Assembly: GCA_031263625.1 (NCBI GenBank)
Contig: JAISFK010000113.1
Span: forward strand, 1 to 13,745
Source: Clostridiales bacterium
Lineage (GTDB): Bacteria > Bacillota > Clostridia > WRLR01
Direction of reading: 5' to 3'
DNA: 13,745 nucleotides
Part shown: positions 8,661-13,745 of the stretch, one piece after another
Numbering within the stretch: position 1 is the stretch's first letter
How the letters are laid out: every line of letters starts with the position of its first letter
The notes under the pieces: model-generated
Databases searched by the model: none
What the model was told of the DNA's origin: nothing
What the model saw: the letters and a program-made list of their open reading frames with translations, nothing else
Program-made: the position numbers and the translations under genes

Positions 8661-8751
8661 ATCAGAATAGCCCATCAAAACCGCTCGTCATAATAGCCCG
8701 CCAGAATGGTTCGTCAGAATAGCCCGTCAGAACGGCCCGTCAGAACAGCCC
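8661..8751. repeat. Seven 13-bp tandem repeats at the 3' end of fhs
   Basis: Seven contiguous 13-bp units, plus-strand consensus GTCAGAATAGCCC, start at 8661, 8674, 8687, 8700, 8713, 8726 and 8739. Units at 8713, 8726 and 8739 differ at one or two bases; those at 8674 and 8700 are more diverged. The copy at 8739-8751 is the last codons and TGA stop of fhs (minus strand GGGCTGTTCTGAC). The array ends 22 bp before the -35 box of the hrcA promoter. The unit has no self-complementarity, so it is not an intrinsic terminator. Confidence 0.92.
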
Positions 8752-10416
8752 GGAGATCCTGCCCGAGGCGTCCACGTCGATCCGCTCGGCGCTGGGCGAC
8801 TTGGGCAGCCCCGGCATCGTCATGATGTCGCCGGTCAGCGCCACGATGAACCCGGCGCCGGCCGAAACCCGGAGGCCGCGCACCGCCACCGTGAAGCCGC
8901 GCGGGGCGCCCAGGAGCGCCGCGTCGTCCGAAAAGCTGTACTGCGTCTTGGCCATGCATATGGGCAGCCCGCCAAAGCCCAGCGCCTCCAGCTGCGCGGC
9001 CTGCTTTTTCGCGGCGTCCGCCAGCGCCACCCCGTCGCCGCGATAGACCCGCTTCACAATGGCCGCCAGCTTTTCCTCGATGGGGGCGTCCAGCGGGTAC
9101 GCGAAGCGGAGCCGGCTCTTTCCCTCGCACAGGCGGACGACCTCCTGGGCCAGCGCCGTGCCGCCCTCGCCGCCCCTGGCCCACACGTCCGACAGGACCG
9201 CCTTCACGCCCAGCTCCCCGCATCTTTCCTCAATCAGCCCGATCTCCGCCTCGGTGTCTGTCGGGAAGCGGTTGACGGCCACGACGGCCGGCAGGCCGAA
9301 CACCTCCGACATGTTCTCCGCGTGCCGGATGAGATTGGGCAGGCCCTTTTCCAGCGCGGGCAGGCTCTCGGCCCCCAAGTCGGCCTTGGCCGCGCCGCCG
9401 TGGTGCTTGAGGGCGCGGACGGTGGCGACGATCACGGCCGCGGAGGGCTCCAGCCCCGCCATCCGGCATTTGATGTCCAGAAACTTTTCGGCGCCCAGAT
9501 CCGCGCCGAAGCCCGCCTCTGTCACGGCGTAATCCCCCAGCTTGAGGGCCATGCGCGTCGCGGCGACGGAGTTGCAGCCGTGGGCGATGTTGGCGAACGG
9601 GCCGCCGTGTACGAGGGCGGGCGCGCCCTCGAGCGTCTGCACGAGGTTGGGCTTCAGGGCGTCCCTGAGCAGGGCCGCCATGGCGCCCTGGGCTTTCAGC
9701 TGCCCGGCCGTGACGGGCGCCCCGCCGCGCGAGTAGCCCACGATGATCCTCGCCAGGCGGGCCTTCAGGTCCTCGATGCCCTCCGACAGGCACAGCACAG
9801 CCATGATCTCGGAGGCCACCGTGATGTCGAAGCCGTCCTCCCTCGGCGAGCCGTTGGCCCGGCCGCCCAGGCCGCACACGATGCCGCGCAGCTGCCGGTC
9901 GTTCATGTCCACCGCCCGCCGCCAGGTGATCCGGCGCGCGTCGATGTCCAGGGCGTTGCCGTGAAAGATGTGGTTGTCGAGCATCGCGGCCAGCAGGTTG
10001 TTGGCCGCGCCGACGGCGTGGAAGTCGCCGGTGAAGTGCAGGTTGATGTCCTCCATCGGGACGACCTGCGCGTAGCCGCCGCCGGCCGCCCCGCCCTTGA
10101 CGCCGAACACGGGGCCGAGGGAGGGCTCGCGCAGGGCGACGACCGGCTTTTTGCCCAGCCGGCGCAGCCCGTCGGCGAGGCCGATGGTCGTGGTGGTTTT
10201 GCCCTCGCCCGCGGGCGTCGGCGTGATGGCGGTCACGAGGATCAGCTTGCCGTCCGGCTTCCCGGCCATGTCGCGCAAGAGGGCGCCGTCCACCTTGGCC
10301 TTGCTGCTGCCGTGCAGCTCAAGGTACTGCCCGCCAATGCCGGCGGCCGCGGCGATCTCGCGAATGTCCCTTATCTCGCATGACTGGGCGATCTCAATGT
10401 CTGACTTGTAGCTCAT
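8740..10416 (-). CDS. fhs: Formate--tetrahydrofolate ligase
   Basis: The enzyme makes 10-formyl-THF from formate, THF and ATP; it feeds purine and fMet synthesis and the methyl branch of the Wood-Ljungdahl pathway in acetogens. The 558-residue length is normal. Visible motifs are the P-loop region TPTPAGEGKTTTTIGL (65-80), REPSLGPVFGVKGGAAGGGY (96-115), EDINLHFTGDFHAV (122-135) and the later LVQTLEGAPALVHGGPFANI and AVTEAGFGADLGAEKFLDI. Residues for nucleotide and folate binding therefore look intact. The start ATG is preceded by GGGAGGGAAAG about 10-14 nt upstream. An extended -10 promoter lies at 10482-10490. The leader (about 60 nt) is too short for a THF riboswitch. The stop codon lies inside the first copy of a 13-bp array. 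No other folate gene is nearby, so acetogenesis cannot be inferred. Confidence 0.98.
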   Translation of the reverse strand: MSYKSDIEIAQSCEIRDIREIAAAAGIGGQYLELHGSSKAKVDGALLRDMAGKPDGKLILVTAITPTPAGEGKTTTTIGLADGLRRLGKKPVVALREPSLGPVFGVKGGAAGGGYAQVVPMEDINLHFTGDFHAVGAANNLLAAMLDNHIFHGNALDIDARRITWRRAVDMNDRQLRGIVCGLGGRANGSPREDGFDITVASEIMAVLCLSEGIEDLKARLARIIVGYSRGGAPVTAGQLKAQGAMAALLRDALKPNLVQTLEGAPALVHGGPFANIAHGCNSVAATRMALKLGDYAVTEAGFGADLGAEKFLDIKCRMAGLEPSAAVIVATVRALKHHGGAAKADLGAESLPALEKGLPNLIRHAENMSEVFGLPAVVAVNRFPTDTEAEIGLIEERCGELGVKAVLSDVWARGGEGGTALAQEVVRLCEGKSRLRFAYPLDAPIEEKLAAIVKRVYRGDGVALADAAKKQAAQLEALGFGGLPICMAKTQYSFSDDAALLGAPRGFTVAVRGLRVSAGAGFIVALTGDIMTMPGLPKSPSAERIDVDASGRISGLF

Positions 10417-10481
10417 GCTTTTTTTACTTTCCCTCCCAATGCTGAAATTTTATGGCCCGAAGAGGGCAAAACCCCAAAGCG

Positions 10482-10510
10482 AGTATAGCACGAAGCCGCG
10501 AACAATTCCA
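10482..10510 (-). promoter_or_regulatory. Putative fhs promoter (extended -10)
   Basis: On the minus strand, TGCTATACT gives an extended -10 (TATACT at 10487-10482, TG at 10490-10489). A weak -35 TGGAAT (10510-10505) lies at 17 bp. The predicted leader is about 60 nt. Confidence 0.5.
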
Positions 10511-10539
10511 CAAAAACATTCTGCCACTAGGCCGCCCGC

Positions 10540-10635
10540 CAGCCGCGGCAGCCGCGGCGCTCAGCCGCGATCGCCAGTTGCGACCAGCCGCGACCCCAGC
10601 TACGACCGACACGACCAGTTGCGACCCCAGCCGCG
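10540..10635. repeat. Degenerate CAGCCGCG repeats between fhs and the HEPN gene
   Basis: CAGCCGCG occurs at 10540, 10549, 10562, 10585 and 10628. CCAGTTGCGACC occurs at 10574-10585 and 10615-10626, and GCGACCCCAGC twice. The array is irregular (9-14 bp spacing) and lies in the 292-bp divergent spacer, upstream of both promoters. No gene is supported here: the two ORFs that cross it lack a binding site or recognisable protein. Confidence 0.6.
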
Positions 10636-10678
10636 CCATTTTTTGCCATTTTATGATGTCCATTTTTATGGCGGCTTA

Positions 10679-10687
10679 TGGTATAAT
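10679..10687 (+). promoter_or_regulatory. Extended -10 promoter of the HEPN/MNT pair
   Basis: TG-G-TATAAT at 10679-10687 is a perfect extended -10; no good -35 is seen at 16-18 bp. The predicted start at about 10694 leaves a short leader with a GGGGGG site before the ATG at 10709. Confidence 0.65.
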
Positions 10688-10708
10688 TTGTGGCAGGGGG
10701 GGATTCAT

Positions 10709-11065
10709 ATGGACGACGAAGCGAAACCATTGGCCGCATCCGGCGAGCCCATTAACGGTAAAGCAACGCTGTGGCTGGAAATTGCCTATGACGATTTAGA
10801 CACGGCCAAATCTCTTCTGGCCAGCAAGAAGTATCGGTATATAGGCTTTATGTGCCAGCAAGCGGTCGAAAAGGCGCTAAAAGCGGTTATACAGATTTCC
10901 TGCGCCGAGGGCGAAATGCCGCCCAAAATCCATAGCCTTGTCCGGCTGGCGAATCTGGCGAGCGTTGCAAGCGAGCTTTCCGACGAGCAGAAGAATCTGA
11001 TAGAAAATATAAGCCCTATGAGTATTGAGGCCAGGTATCCTGAGTATAATACTAATCCGCATTAA
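10709..11065 (+). CDS. HEPN domain protein, truncated by an inserted element
   Basis: The 118-residue product matches the HEPN domain (PF05168 type): LWLEIAYDDLDTAKSLLASKKY (21-42), YIGFMCQQAVEKALKAVI (44-61), PPKIHSLVRLANLA (71-84) and the hallmark IEARYPEY (106-113). After Tyr113 the family sequence stops and five foreign residues (NTNPH) precede a TAA. The missing C-terminal helix is intact downstream at 11153-11278, separated by a 105-bp palindromic element, so the ancestral protein had about 154 residues. HEPN proteins paired with MNT nucleotidyltransferases are toxin-antitoxin modules in characterised cases. No R-x4-6-H RNase motif is visible, even in the restored protein, so RNase activity is doubtful. 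The start has a G-rich site (AGGGGGG, 6 nt) and an extended -10 promoter. The gene is more AT-rich than its neighbours, suggesting transfer. Confidence 0.85.
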   Translation: MDDEAKPLAASGEPINGKATLWLEIAYDDLDTAKSLLASKKYRYIGFMCQQAVEKALKAVIQISCAEGEMPPKIHSLVRLANLASVASELSDEQKNLIENISPMSIEARYPEYNTNPH

Positions 11066-11152
11066 AAACATAACCTTGAAAGCGGATTAGTAAATACTAT
11101 TTTCCGCAACCCGCCCAAAGATTTTGGGCGGAATCTTAATCGAGAATAGTAT
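11048..11152. mobile_element. MITE-like 105-bp palindromic insertion in the HEPN gene
   Basis: AGTATA occurs at both junctions (11043-11048 and 11148-11153), exactly 105 bp apart, so one copy is a target or boundary duplication (a TA duplication is compatible). The ends are inverted: ATACTA (11049-11054) and TAGTAT (11147-11152). Inside are two hairpins. Arms TACTAATCCGC (11050-11060) and GCGGATTAGTA (11082-11092) form the first. Arms CCGCCCAAA (11111-11119) and TTTGGGCGG (11123-11131) form the second, itself enclosed by ATACTATT (11094-11101) and AATAGTAT (11145-11152). No protein is encoded, so movement would need a transposase elsewhere. The exact boundary is ambiguous by a few bases. Confidence 0.75.
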
Positions 11153-11278
11153 AAAGAACGGGTTTTAGGCAGCGCAACGGTTGAGGACTGCGAACGATTT
11201 ATTGAACAGACGGGGGAGTTTCTATGTTGGATAAAAAAGCGGCTTTGGCCTATGCGACAAGATACGCCGCCTCGGTAA
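11153..11278 (+). pseudogene. Severed C-terminal part of the HEPN gene
   Basis: Reading from 11153 in the frame restored by removing 105 bp gives 41 residues beginning KERVLGSATVEDCERF and containing GEFLCWIKKRL, then TAA at 11276-11278. This is the expected last helix of a PF05168 HEPN protein, directly continuing IEARYPEY. There is no start codon or binding site of its own. It overlaps the first 55 bp of the MNT gene in another frame, so ancestral HEPN and MNT were translationally overlapping. Confidence 0.8.
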
Positions 11279-11553
11279 TTAGCGAGTTTTCGCCATCTGT
11301 GATTGTGTTCTTTGGCTCGTATGCGAATGGGGATCCGACCGAAGACAGCGATATTGATATCGCTGTCATATTTGACGGCTTCATCGGCGATTGGCAAAAA
11401 ACGGCATCCCGCTTGTGGCATTTTACCTGGGACATTGACGGCAGGATAGAGCCGCATTTGCTTGACAGCGCGGATGATCCGATAGGTTTTGTTGGTGAAG
11501 TGATGCGAACCGGAGAGGTAATATACCAAGGCTGCGGCGGCTGCGGCGGCTGA
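11224..11553 (+). CDS. MNT-type nucleotidyltransferase (HEPN partner, probable antitoxin)
   Basis: The 109-residue protein is a minimal nucleotidyltransferase of the DNA polymerase beta-like superfamily. It has GSYANGD (31-37) and DSDIDIAV (41-48), giving the GS...DxD signature (Asp43, Asp45). A third acidic residue is probably Glu76 (GRIEPHLL) where Asp is more usual. In studied HEPN-MNT pairs the MNT protein adenylylates the HEPN toxin and neutralises it; that role here is inferred. The ATG follows GGGGGAG with 5 nt spacing. It overlaps the severed HEPN 3' end by 55 bp. The C-terminus after VIYQ is a Gly-Cys repeat (GCGGCGG) made by a 9-bp tandem repeat running into the stop codon, not part of the family fold. 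Only its partner is broken; this gene looks intact. Confidence 0.85.
   Translation: MLDKKAALAYATRYAASVISEFSPSVIVFFGSYANGDPTEDSDIDIAVIFDGFIGDWQKTASRLWHFTWDIDGRIEPHLLDSADDPIGFVGEVMRTGEVIYQGCGGCGG
11530..11553 (+). repeat. 9-bp tandem repeat forming the MNT C-terminus and stop
   Basis: GGCTGCGGC is repeated twice in frame (11530-11538, 11539-11547), and a third partial copy GGCTGA contains the stop codon. It adds GCGGCGG to the protein. Confidence 0.75.
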
Positions 11554-11652
11554 AGCGCGCTGCAGCATCGCGGCAAACGCGCGAAAGCGCAGCGCGCGAA
11601 CATGCAAACGCGCAAAACAGCAGGAGGCGGCGGGCGAGCCGAACGAACAGAA

Positions 11653-11675
11653 GGGCGGCCATAAATTGGCCGCCC
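11653..11675. terminator. Hairpin between convergent MNT and aldehyde dehydrogenase genes
   Basis: GGGCGGCCA (11653-11661) and TGGCCGCCC (11667-11675) form a perfect 9-bp stem with a TAAAT loop, about 100 bp after the MNT stop and about 160 bp after the dehydrogenase stop. There is no real T-tract on either side, so it is a possible bidirectional terminator only. A looser inverted repeat GCGCGCTGC/GCAGCGCGC lies at 11555-11597. Confidence 0.4.
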
Positions 11676-11704
11676 CCAACAGTGCCGCTCGTATTTGCCG
11701 CGCT

Positions 11705-11726
11705 CGCCAGACACGCGCCAGACATG
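11705..11726. repeat. 11-bp tandem duplication
   Basis: CGCCAGACACG (11705-11715) is followed by CGCCAGACATG (11716-11726), one mismatch, in the convergent spacer. Short hairpins such as GGCTCC-AGC-GGAGCC (11752-11766) follow. Confidence 0.65.
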
Positions 11727-11800
11727 CGCCCGGCAGGCCCGGCGAACCAGCGGCTCCAGCGGAGCCAGCTGGCTCGGCGAGCCAAGCAGGTTCAGCCGGC

Positions 11801-11839
11801 GCAGCCCGCCCTAGTAGCCCGCCCTATCAGCCTGGCTCA
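11801..11839. repeat. 13-bp tandem repeats ending on the aldehyde dehydrogenase stop codon
   Basis: GCAGCCCGCCCTA (11801-11813), GTAGCCCGCCCTA (11814-11826) and the more diverged TCAGCCTGGCTCA (11827-11839) are contiguous. The last contains the TGA stop (minus strand, 11839-11837). Read on the minus strand each unit begins TGA, TAG and TAG. The period equals that of the fhs array. Confidence 0.6.
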
Positions 11840-13315
11840 GTAGAAGCCCGACGGGCTCTGGCTGAGGTTGATCATGATGTTTTTCATCTGGGTGTAGTGC
11901 TCCAGTATCACCTTGTCAGTCTCGCGCCCGTACCCGGACTTTTTGTAGCCGCCGAACGGCGCGCCCGCCGGGACCGCGTTGTACATGTTGACCCACATGC
12001 GCCCTGTGTCGATGGCCCTGGCGACGCGGATCGCGCGGTTTATGTCCTGCGTCCACACGCCCCCGGCCAGGCCGTAGGCCGAATCGTTGGCCATCTCGAC
12101 GACCTCGCTCTCGTCCCTGAACTTGATTACGGCGGCGACGGGGCCGAAGATCTCCTCCTGGGCCACGCGCATGTCGTTCGTGGCGTCCACGAGCAGCGTC
12201 GGCCGGACGAAGAAGCCCTTCCCAAGGCCGCCGTCCGTTACGCGGAAGCCCCCGGCAGCGACCCTCGCGCCCTCCTTCTTCGCGATTTCGATGTACTTGA
12301 GGACGTCGTTCATGTGGGACTCGTAGATGAGCGCCCCCATCTGCGTCGCGGGGTCGAGCGGGTCGCCCACGCTGATCTTGTCGAACGCCTCGGCCGCCCT
12401 GGCCACGAACTCGTCGTAGATCCCCTCCTGCACGAACACGCGCGAGCCCGCCGCGCAGACCTGGCCCTGGTTGAACAGGATGCCCATTTGCAGGCCGTCG
12501 AAGGCGATGTCCATGTTGCAGTCGTCAAAGAAAATGTTGGCCGACTTGCCGCCCAGCTCCAGCGTCGCGGGTATGAGCTTGCCCGCCGCGGCCCCGGCCA
12601 CGGCGTAGCCGACGTCCGTGGAGCCGGTGAAGGCGAGCTTCGCGAAGCCCTCGTGCTCGAGCATGCAGTTGCCGGACTTCGCGCCGGAGCCGGTCACTAC
12701 GTTGAACACGCCCGGCGGCAGGACGTCCTGGATCAGCTCGGCGAGCGCGAGTATGCTGAGCGACGTGTGGCTTGACGGCTTGAACACCGTGCAGCAGCCG
12801 CTCGCGAGCACGGGCGCGAGCTTCCATGACCCGATGAGCAGCGGGAAGTTCCACGGCACGATCTGGCCGACGACGCCGATGGGCTCGCGCAGGACGATGC
12901 TGAGCGTGTTTTCGTCCAGCATCTGGGCGCGGCCGTCCTCCGTGCGGATGGCCCCCGCGAAGTAGCGGAAGTGGTCGGCCGCGACGGGCACGTCGATGTT
13001 CATGGTCTCGCGGATCGGCTTGCCGTTGTCGATCGTTTCGATCGCGGCGAGCGCGTCCCTGTTCGCGTCGATGATGCCGGCGATTTTGTTCAGCAGGGCC
13101 TGCCGCTCCGCCGGGCTCGTCTTTTTCCAGGCCGGGAACGCCTTCCACGCCGCCTGTACGGCCTCGTCCACGTCCGCGGCGGACGCCTGCGCGCACTGGG
13201 TCAGCCTCTCGCCGGTGGCGGGGGAATACACGTCGTAGACCGCGCCGTCGGACGCGTCCTTCCACTTCCCGCCGATGAACAGCTTGTAGGATTTCTTCAA
13301 TTCGGGCTTCTGCAT
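11837..13315 (-). CDS. NAD(P)-dependent aldehyde dehydrogenase (ExaC/AcoD-like)
   Basis: The 492-residue protein is a complete ALDH-superfamily enzyme that oxidises an aldehyde to the acid in the cytosol. Visible motifs are VVGQIVPWNFPL (148-159, Asn156), TVFKPS (176-181, Lys179), FTGSTDVG (229-236), catalytic Glu253 in LELGGKSANIFF, catalytic Cys287 in FNQGQVCAAGSR, and QEEIFGPV (386-393). The segments NGKPIRET and DHFRYFAGAIR resemble the acetaldehyde/ExaC-AcoD group, but substrate cannot be fixed and betaine-type aldehydes remain possible. The start ATG follows AGGAGG with 7 nt spacing. The gene is monocistronic here, converging on the MNT gene. A 9-bp palindrome overlaps its likely promoter, suggesting a repressor or activator site. 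Its stop lies in a 13-bp tandem repeat. Confidence 0.95.
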   Translation of the reverse strand: MQKPELKKSYKLFIGGKWKDASDGAVYDVYSPATGERLTQCAQASAADVDEAVQAAWKAFPAWKKTSPAERQALLNKIAGIIDANRDALAAIETIDNGKPIRETMNIDVPVAADHFRYFAGAIRTEDGRAQMLDENTLSIVLREPIGVVGQIVPWNFPLLIGSWKLAPVLASGCCTVFKPSSHTSLSILALAELIQDVLPPGVFNVVTGSGAKSGNCMLEHEGFAKLAFTGSTDVGYAVAGAAAGKLIPATLELGGKSANIFFDDCNMDIAFDGLQMGILFNQGQVCAAGSRVFVQEGIYDEFVARAAEAFDKISVGDPLDPATQMGALIYESHMNDVLKYIEIAKKEGARVAAGGFRVTDGGLGKGFFVRPTLLVDATNDMRVAQEEIFGPVAAVIKFRDESEVVEMANDSAYGLAGGVWTQDINRAIRVARAIDTGRMWVNMYNAVPAGAPFGGYKKSGYGRETDKVILEHYTQMKNIMINLSQSPSGFY

Positions 13316-13332
13316 GGCATTGCCTCCTATGG

Positions 13333-13383
13333 GAATATAATGGATTTGCCACTATTATATTCGCAAACCCATGCCCGCTGCAA
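13333..13383 (-). promoter_or_regulatory. Promoter and palindromic operator-like site of the aldehyde dehydrogenase
   Basis: On the minus strand, TATAAT (13359-13354) follows a weak -35 TTGCAG (13383-13378) at 18 bp. GAATATAAT (13333-13341) and ATTATATTC (13354-13362) are a perfect 9-bp inverted repeat with a 12-bp centre. One arm overlaps the -10 and the other lies near the transcription start and just before the AGGAGG site. The second arm also offers TATATT as an alternative -10. Confidence 0.55.
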
Positions 13384-13400
13384 CACCGATTCGCGGCGCC

Positions 13401-13446
13401 GGCCCCGGCGCAGGCCCCGGCGCCAACTTGCGCAGGCTTGCGCCAG
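13401..13446. repeat. Two short tandem duplications upstream of the aldehyde dehydrogenase
   Basis: GGCCCCGGCGCA (13401-13412) is followed by GGCCCCGGCGCC (13413-13424). CTTGCGCAGG (13427-13436) is followed by CTTGCGCCAG (13437-13446). Both lie in a 430-bp stretch (13316-13745) with no supported gene. Confidence 0.6.
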
Positions 13447-13452
13447 AGTGCT

Positions 13453-13614
13453 GCTGATCGCGCTGATCGCGAAAATGGCCGCGAATGCCGCGAAAGGGGG
13501 GCGAGGGAGTTGCTGATCGCGCTGAACGCAAAAAGGGCCGCAAAGGCCGCAAAAGGGAGCCAGGGAGCCGCTGATCGCGCTGACCGCGAAGACCGCGAAA
13601 AGGGCCGCCGCGCC
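13453..13614. repeat. Tandem repeat of about 58-59 bp, two full copies and one partial
   Basis: Units start at 13453 (59 bp), 13512 (58 bp) and 13570 (about 45 bp, partial). Each opens with GCTGATCGCGCTGA and continues with GCGAAAA/GGGCCGC-type purine-rich sequence and GGGAG. Unit length is not a multiple of three in the second copy. The minus-strand ORF crossing it is Ala/Phe low-complexity, without a credible start, and is not called. Confidence 0.75.
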
Positions 13615-13644
13615 TCGCATGTGCTGCGAGGCGCGGCGGCCCTT
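13600..13644. terminator. Strong perfect hairpin, probable intrinsic terminator
   Basis: A perfect 20-bp stem pairs 13600-13619 (AAGGGCCGCC...CTCGCA) with 13625-13644, with a 5-nt loop (TGTGC). On the plus strand it is followed by GCTTTTT; on the minus strand the stem ends in TTTT then CGCGG. Since no plus-strand gene precedes it, it most likely ends a minus-strand gene lying beyond the right edge, or acts in both directions. From 13645 to 13745 I see only small palindromes (TGGCG-AG-CGCCA at 13684-13695; GCGCAC-GGGA-GTGCGC at 13699-13714) and no gene. Confidence 0.65.
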
Positions 13645-13745
13645 GCTTTTTGCTGCGGCGGCAGGCGCCCCCGCCAATCGCTATGGCGAGCGCCAGCCGC
13701 GCACGGGAGTGCGCCGGCCGCGCGCGCAGGCGCCCGCCGGTTGCG

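Noticed and set aside
8661..8751. CRISPR-like array
   Set aside because: The 13-bp units are contiguous with no spacers and include fhs coding sequence.
10417..10480. Tetrahydrofolate riboswitch in the fhs leader
   Set aside because: The leader is only about 60 nt and shows no THF riboswitch core, only a small GCCC/GGGC hairpin.
11062..11679. A 205-codon minus-strand frame across the MNT gene and the inserted element
   Set aside because: It is antisense to a protein with clear family motifs and runs through the palindrome; composition is not protein-like.
13453..13614. CRISPR array in the 58-59 bp repeats
   Set aside because: The whole unit is repeated, with no constant repeat separated by unique spacers, and no cas genes are present.
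13327..13677. A 116-codon minus-strand frame at the right end
   Set aside because: It consists of the 58-59 bp repeats and hairpin read as Ala/Phe/Ser low complexity; it has no binding site and overlaps the aldehyde dehydrogenase promoter.

Overview
The window looks like chromosomal DNA of a GC-rich, anaerobic, Gram-positive (Firmicutes/Clostridia-type) bacterium. Three things in the sequence point there. There is an hrcA-grpE-dnaK-dnaJ operon with a perfect CIRCE operator. The DnaK lacks the extra N-terminal segment typical of Gram-negative DnaK. There is also a formate-tetrahydrofolate ligase and a wall-polymer (LCP) transferase. Coding DNA is strongly GC-rich; a small island at about 10.65-11.55 kb is visibly more AT-rich.

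Layout from left to right. A VOC/glyoxalase-like gene runs off the left edge (1-281, minus). Next come a YqhD/BDH-type iron alcohol dehydrogenase (433-1611, minus) and a LytR-CpsA-Psr protein (1826-3160, minus). The heat-shock genes dnaJ, dnaK, grpE and hrcA follow (3188-8562, all minus), driven from a TTGACA-N17-TATTTT promoter plus CIRCE at 8576-8638. Upstream of that is fhs (8740-10416, minus). Divergent from fhs is a plus-strand HEPN/MNT nucleotidyltransferase pair (10709-11553). An NAD-type aldehyde dehydrogenase (11837-13315, minus) faces this pair, and a repeat-rich, apparently non-coding region fills the right end (13316-13745).

How the genes work together. HrcA represses its own operon through CIRCE, and GrpE/DnaK/DnaJ form the Hsp70 cycle. 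The LCP gene starts 27 bp after the dnaJ stop and is probably carried on the same transcript, which would tie envelope assembly to heat shock. Fhs supplies 10-formyl-THF. The YqhD-like reductase, the VOC protein and the aldehyde dehydrogenase all belong to families that handle reactive aldehydes.

The most notable observations are not ordinary genes. (1) The HEPN gene is interrupted by a 105-bp palindromic, MITE-like element; removing exactly 105 bp restores a complete HEPN reading frame that overlaps the MNT gene. (2) Part of the same sequence appears to recur in the dnaK-dnaJ spacer. (3) Short tandem arrays sit on or beside stop codons of four or more genes, the best being seven 13-bp units whose first copy (in the fhs reading direction) is the end of fhs itself. 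(4) GrpE carries a roughly 70-residue Gly/Ala/Ser insertion inside its conserved core as well as a long low-complexity N-terminus. Together these suggest a genome unusually prone to short-repeat expansion.
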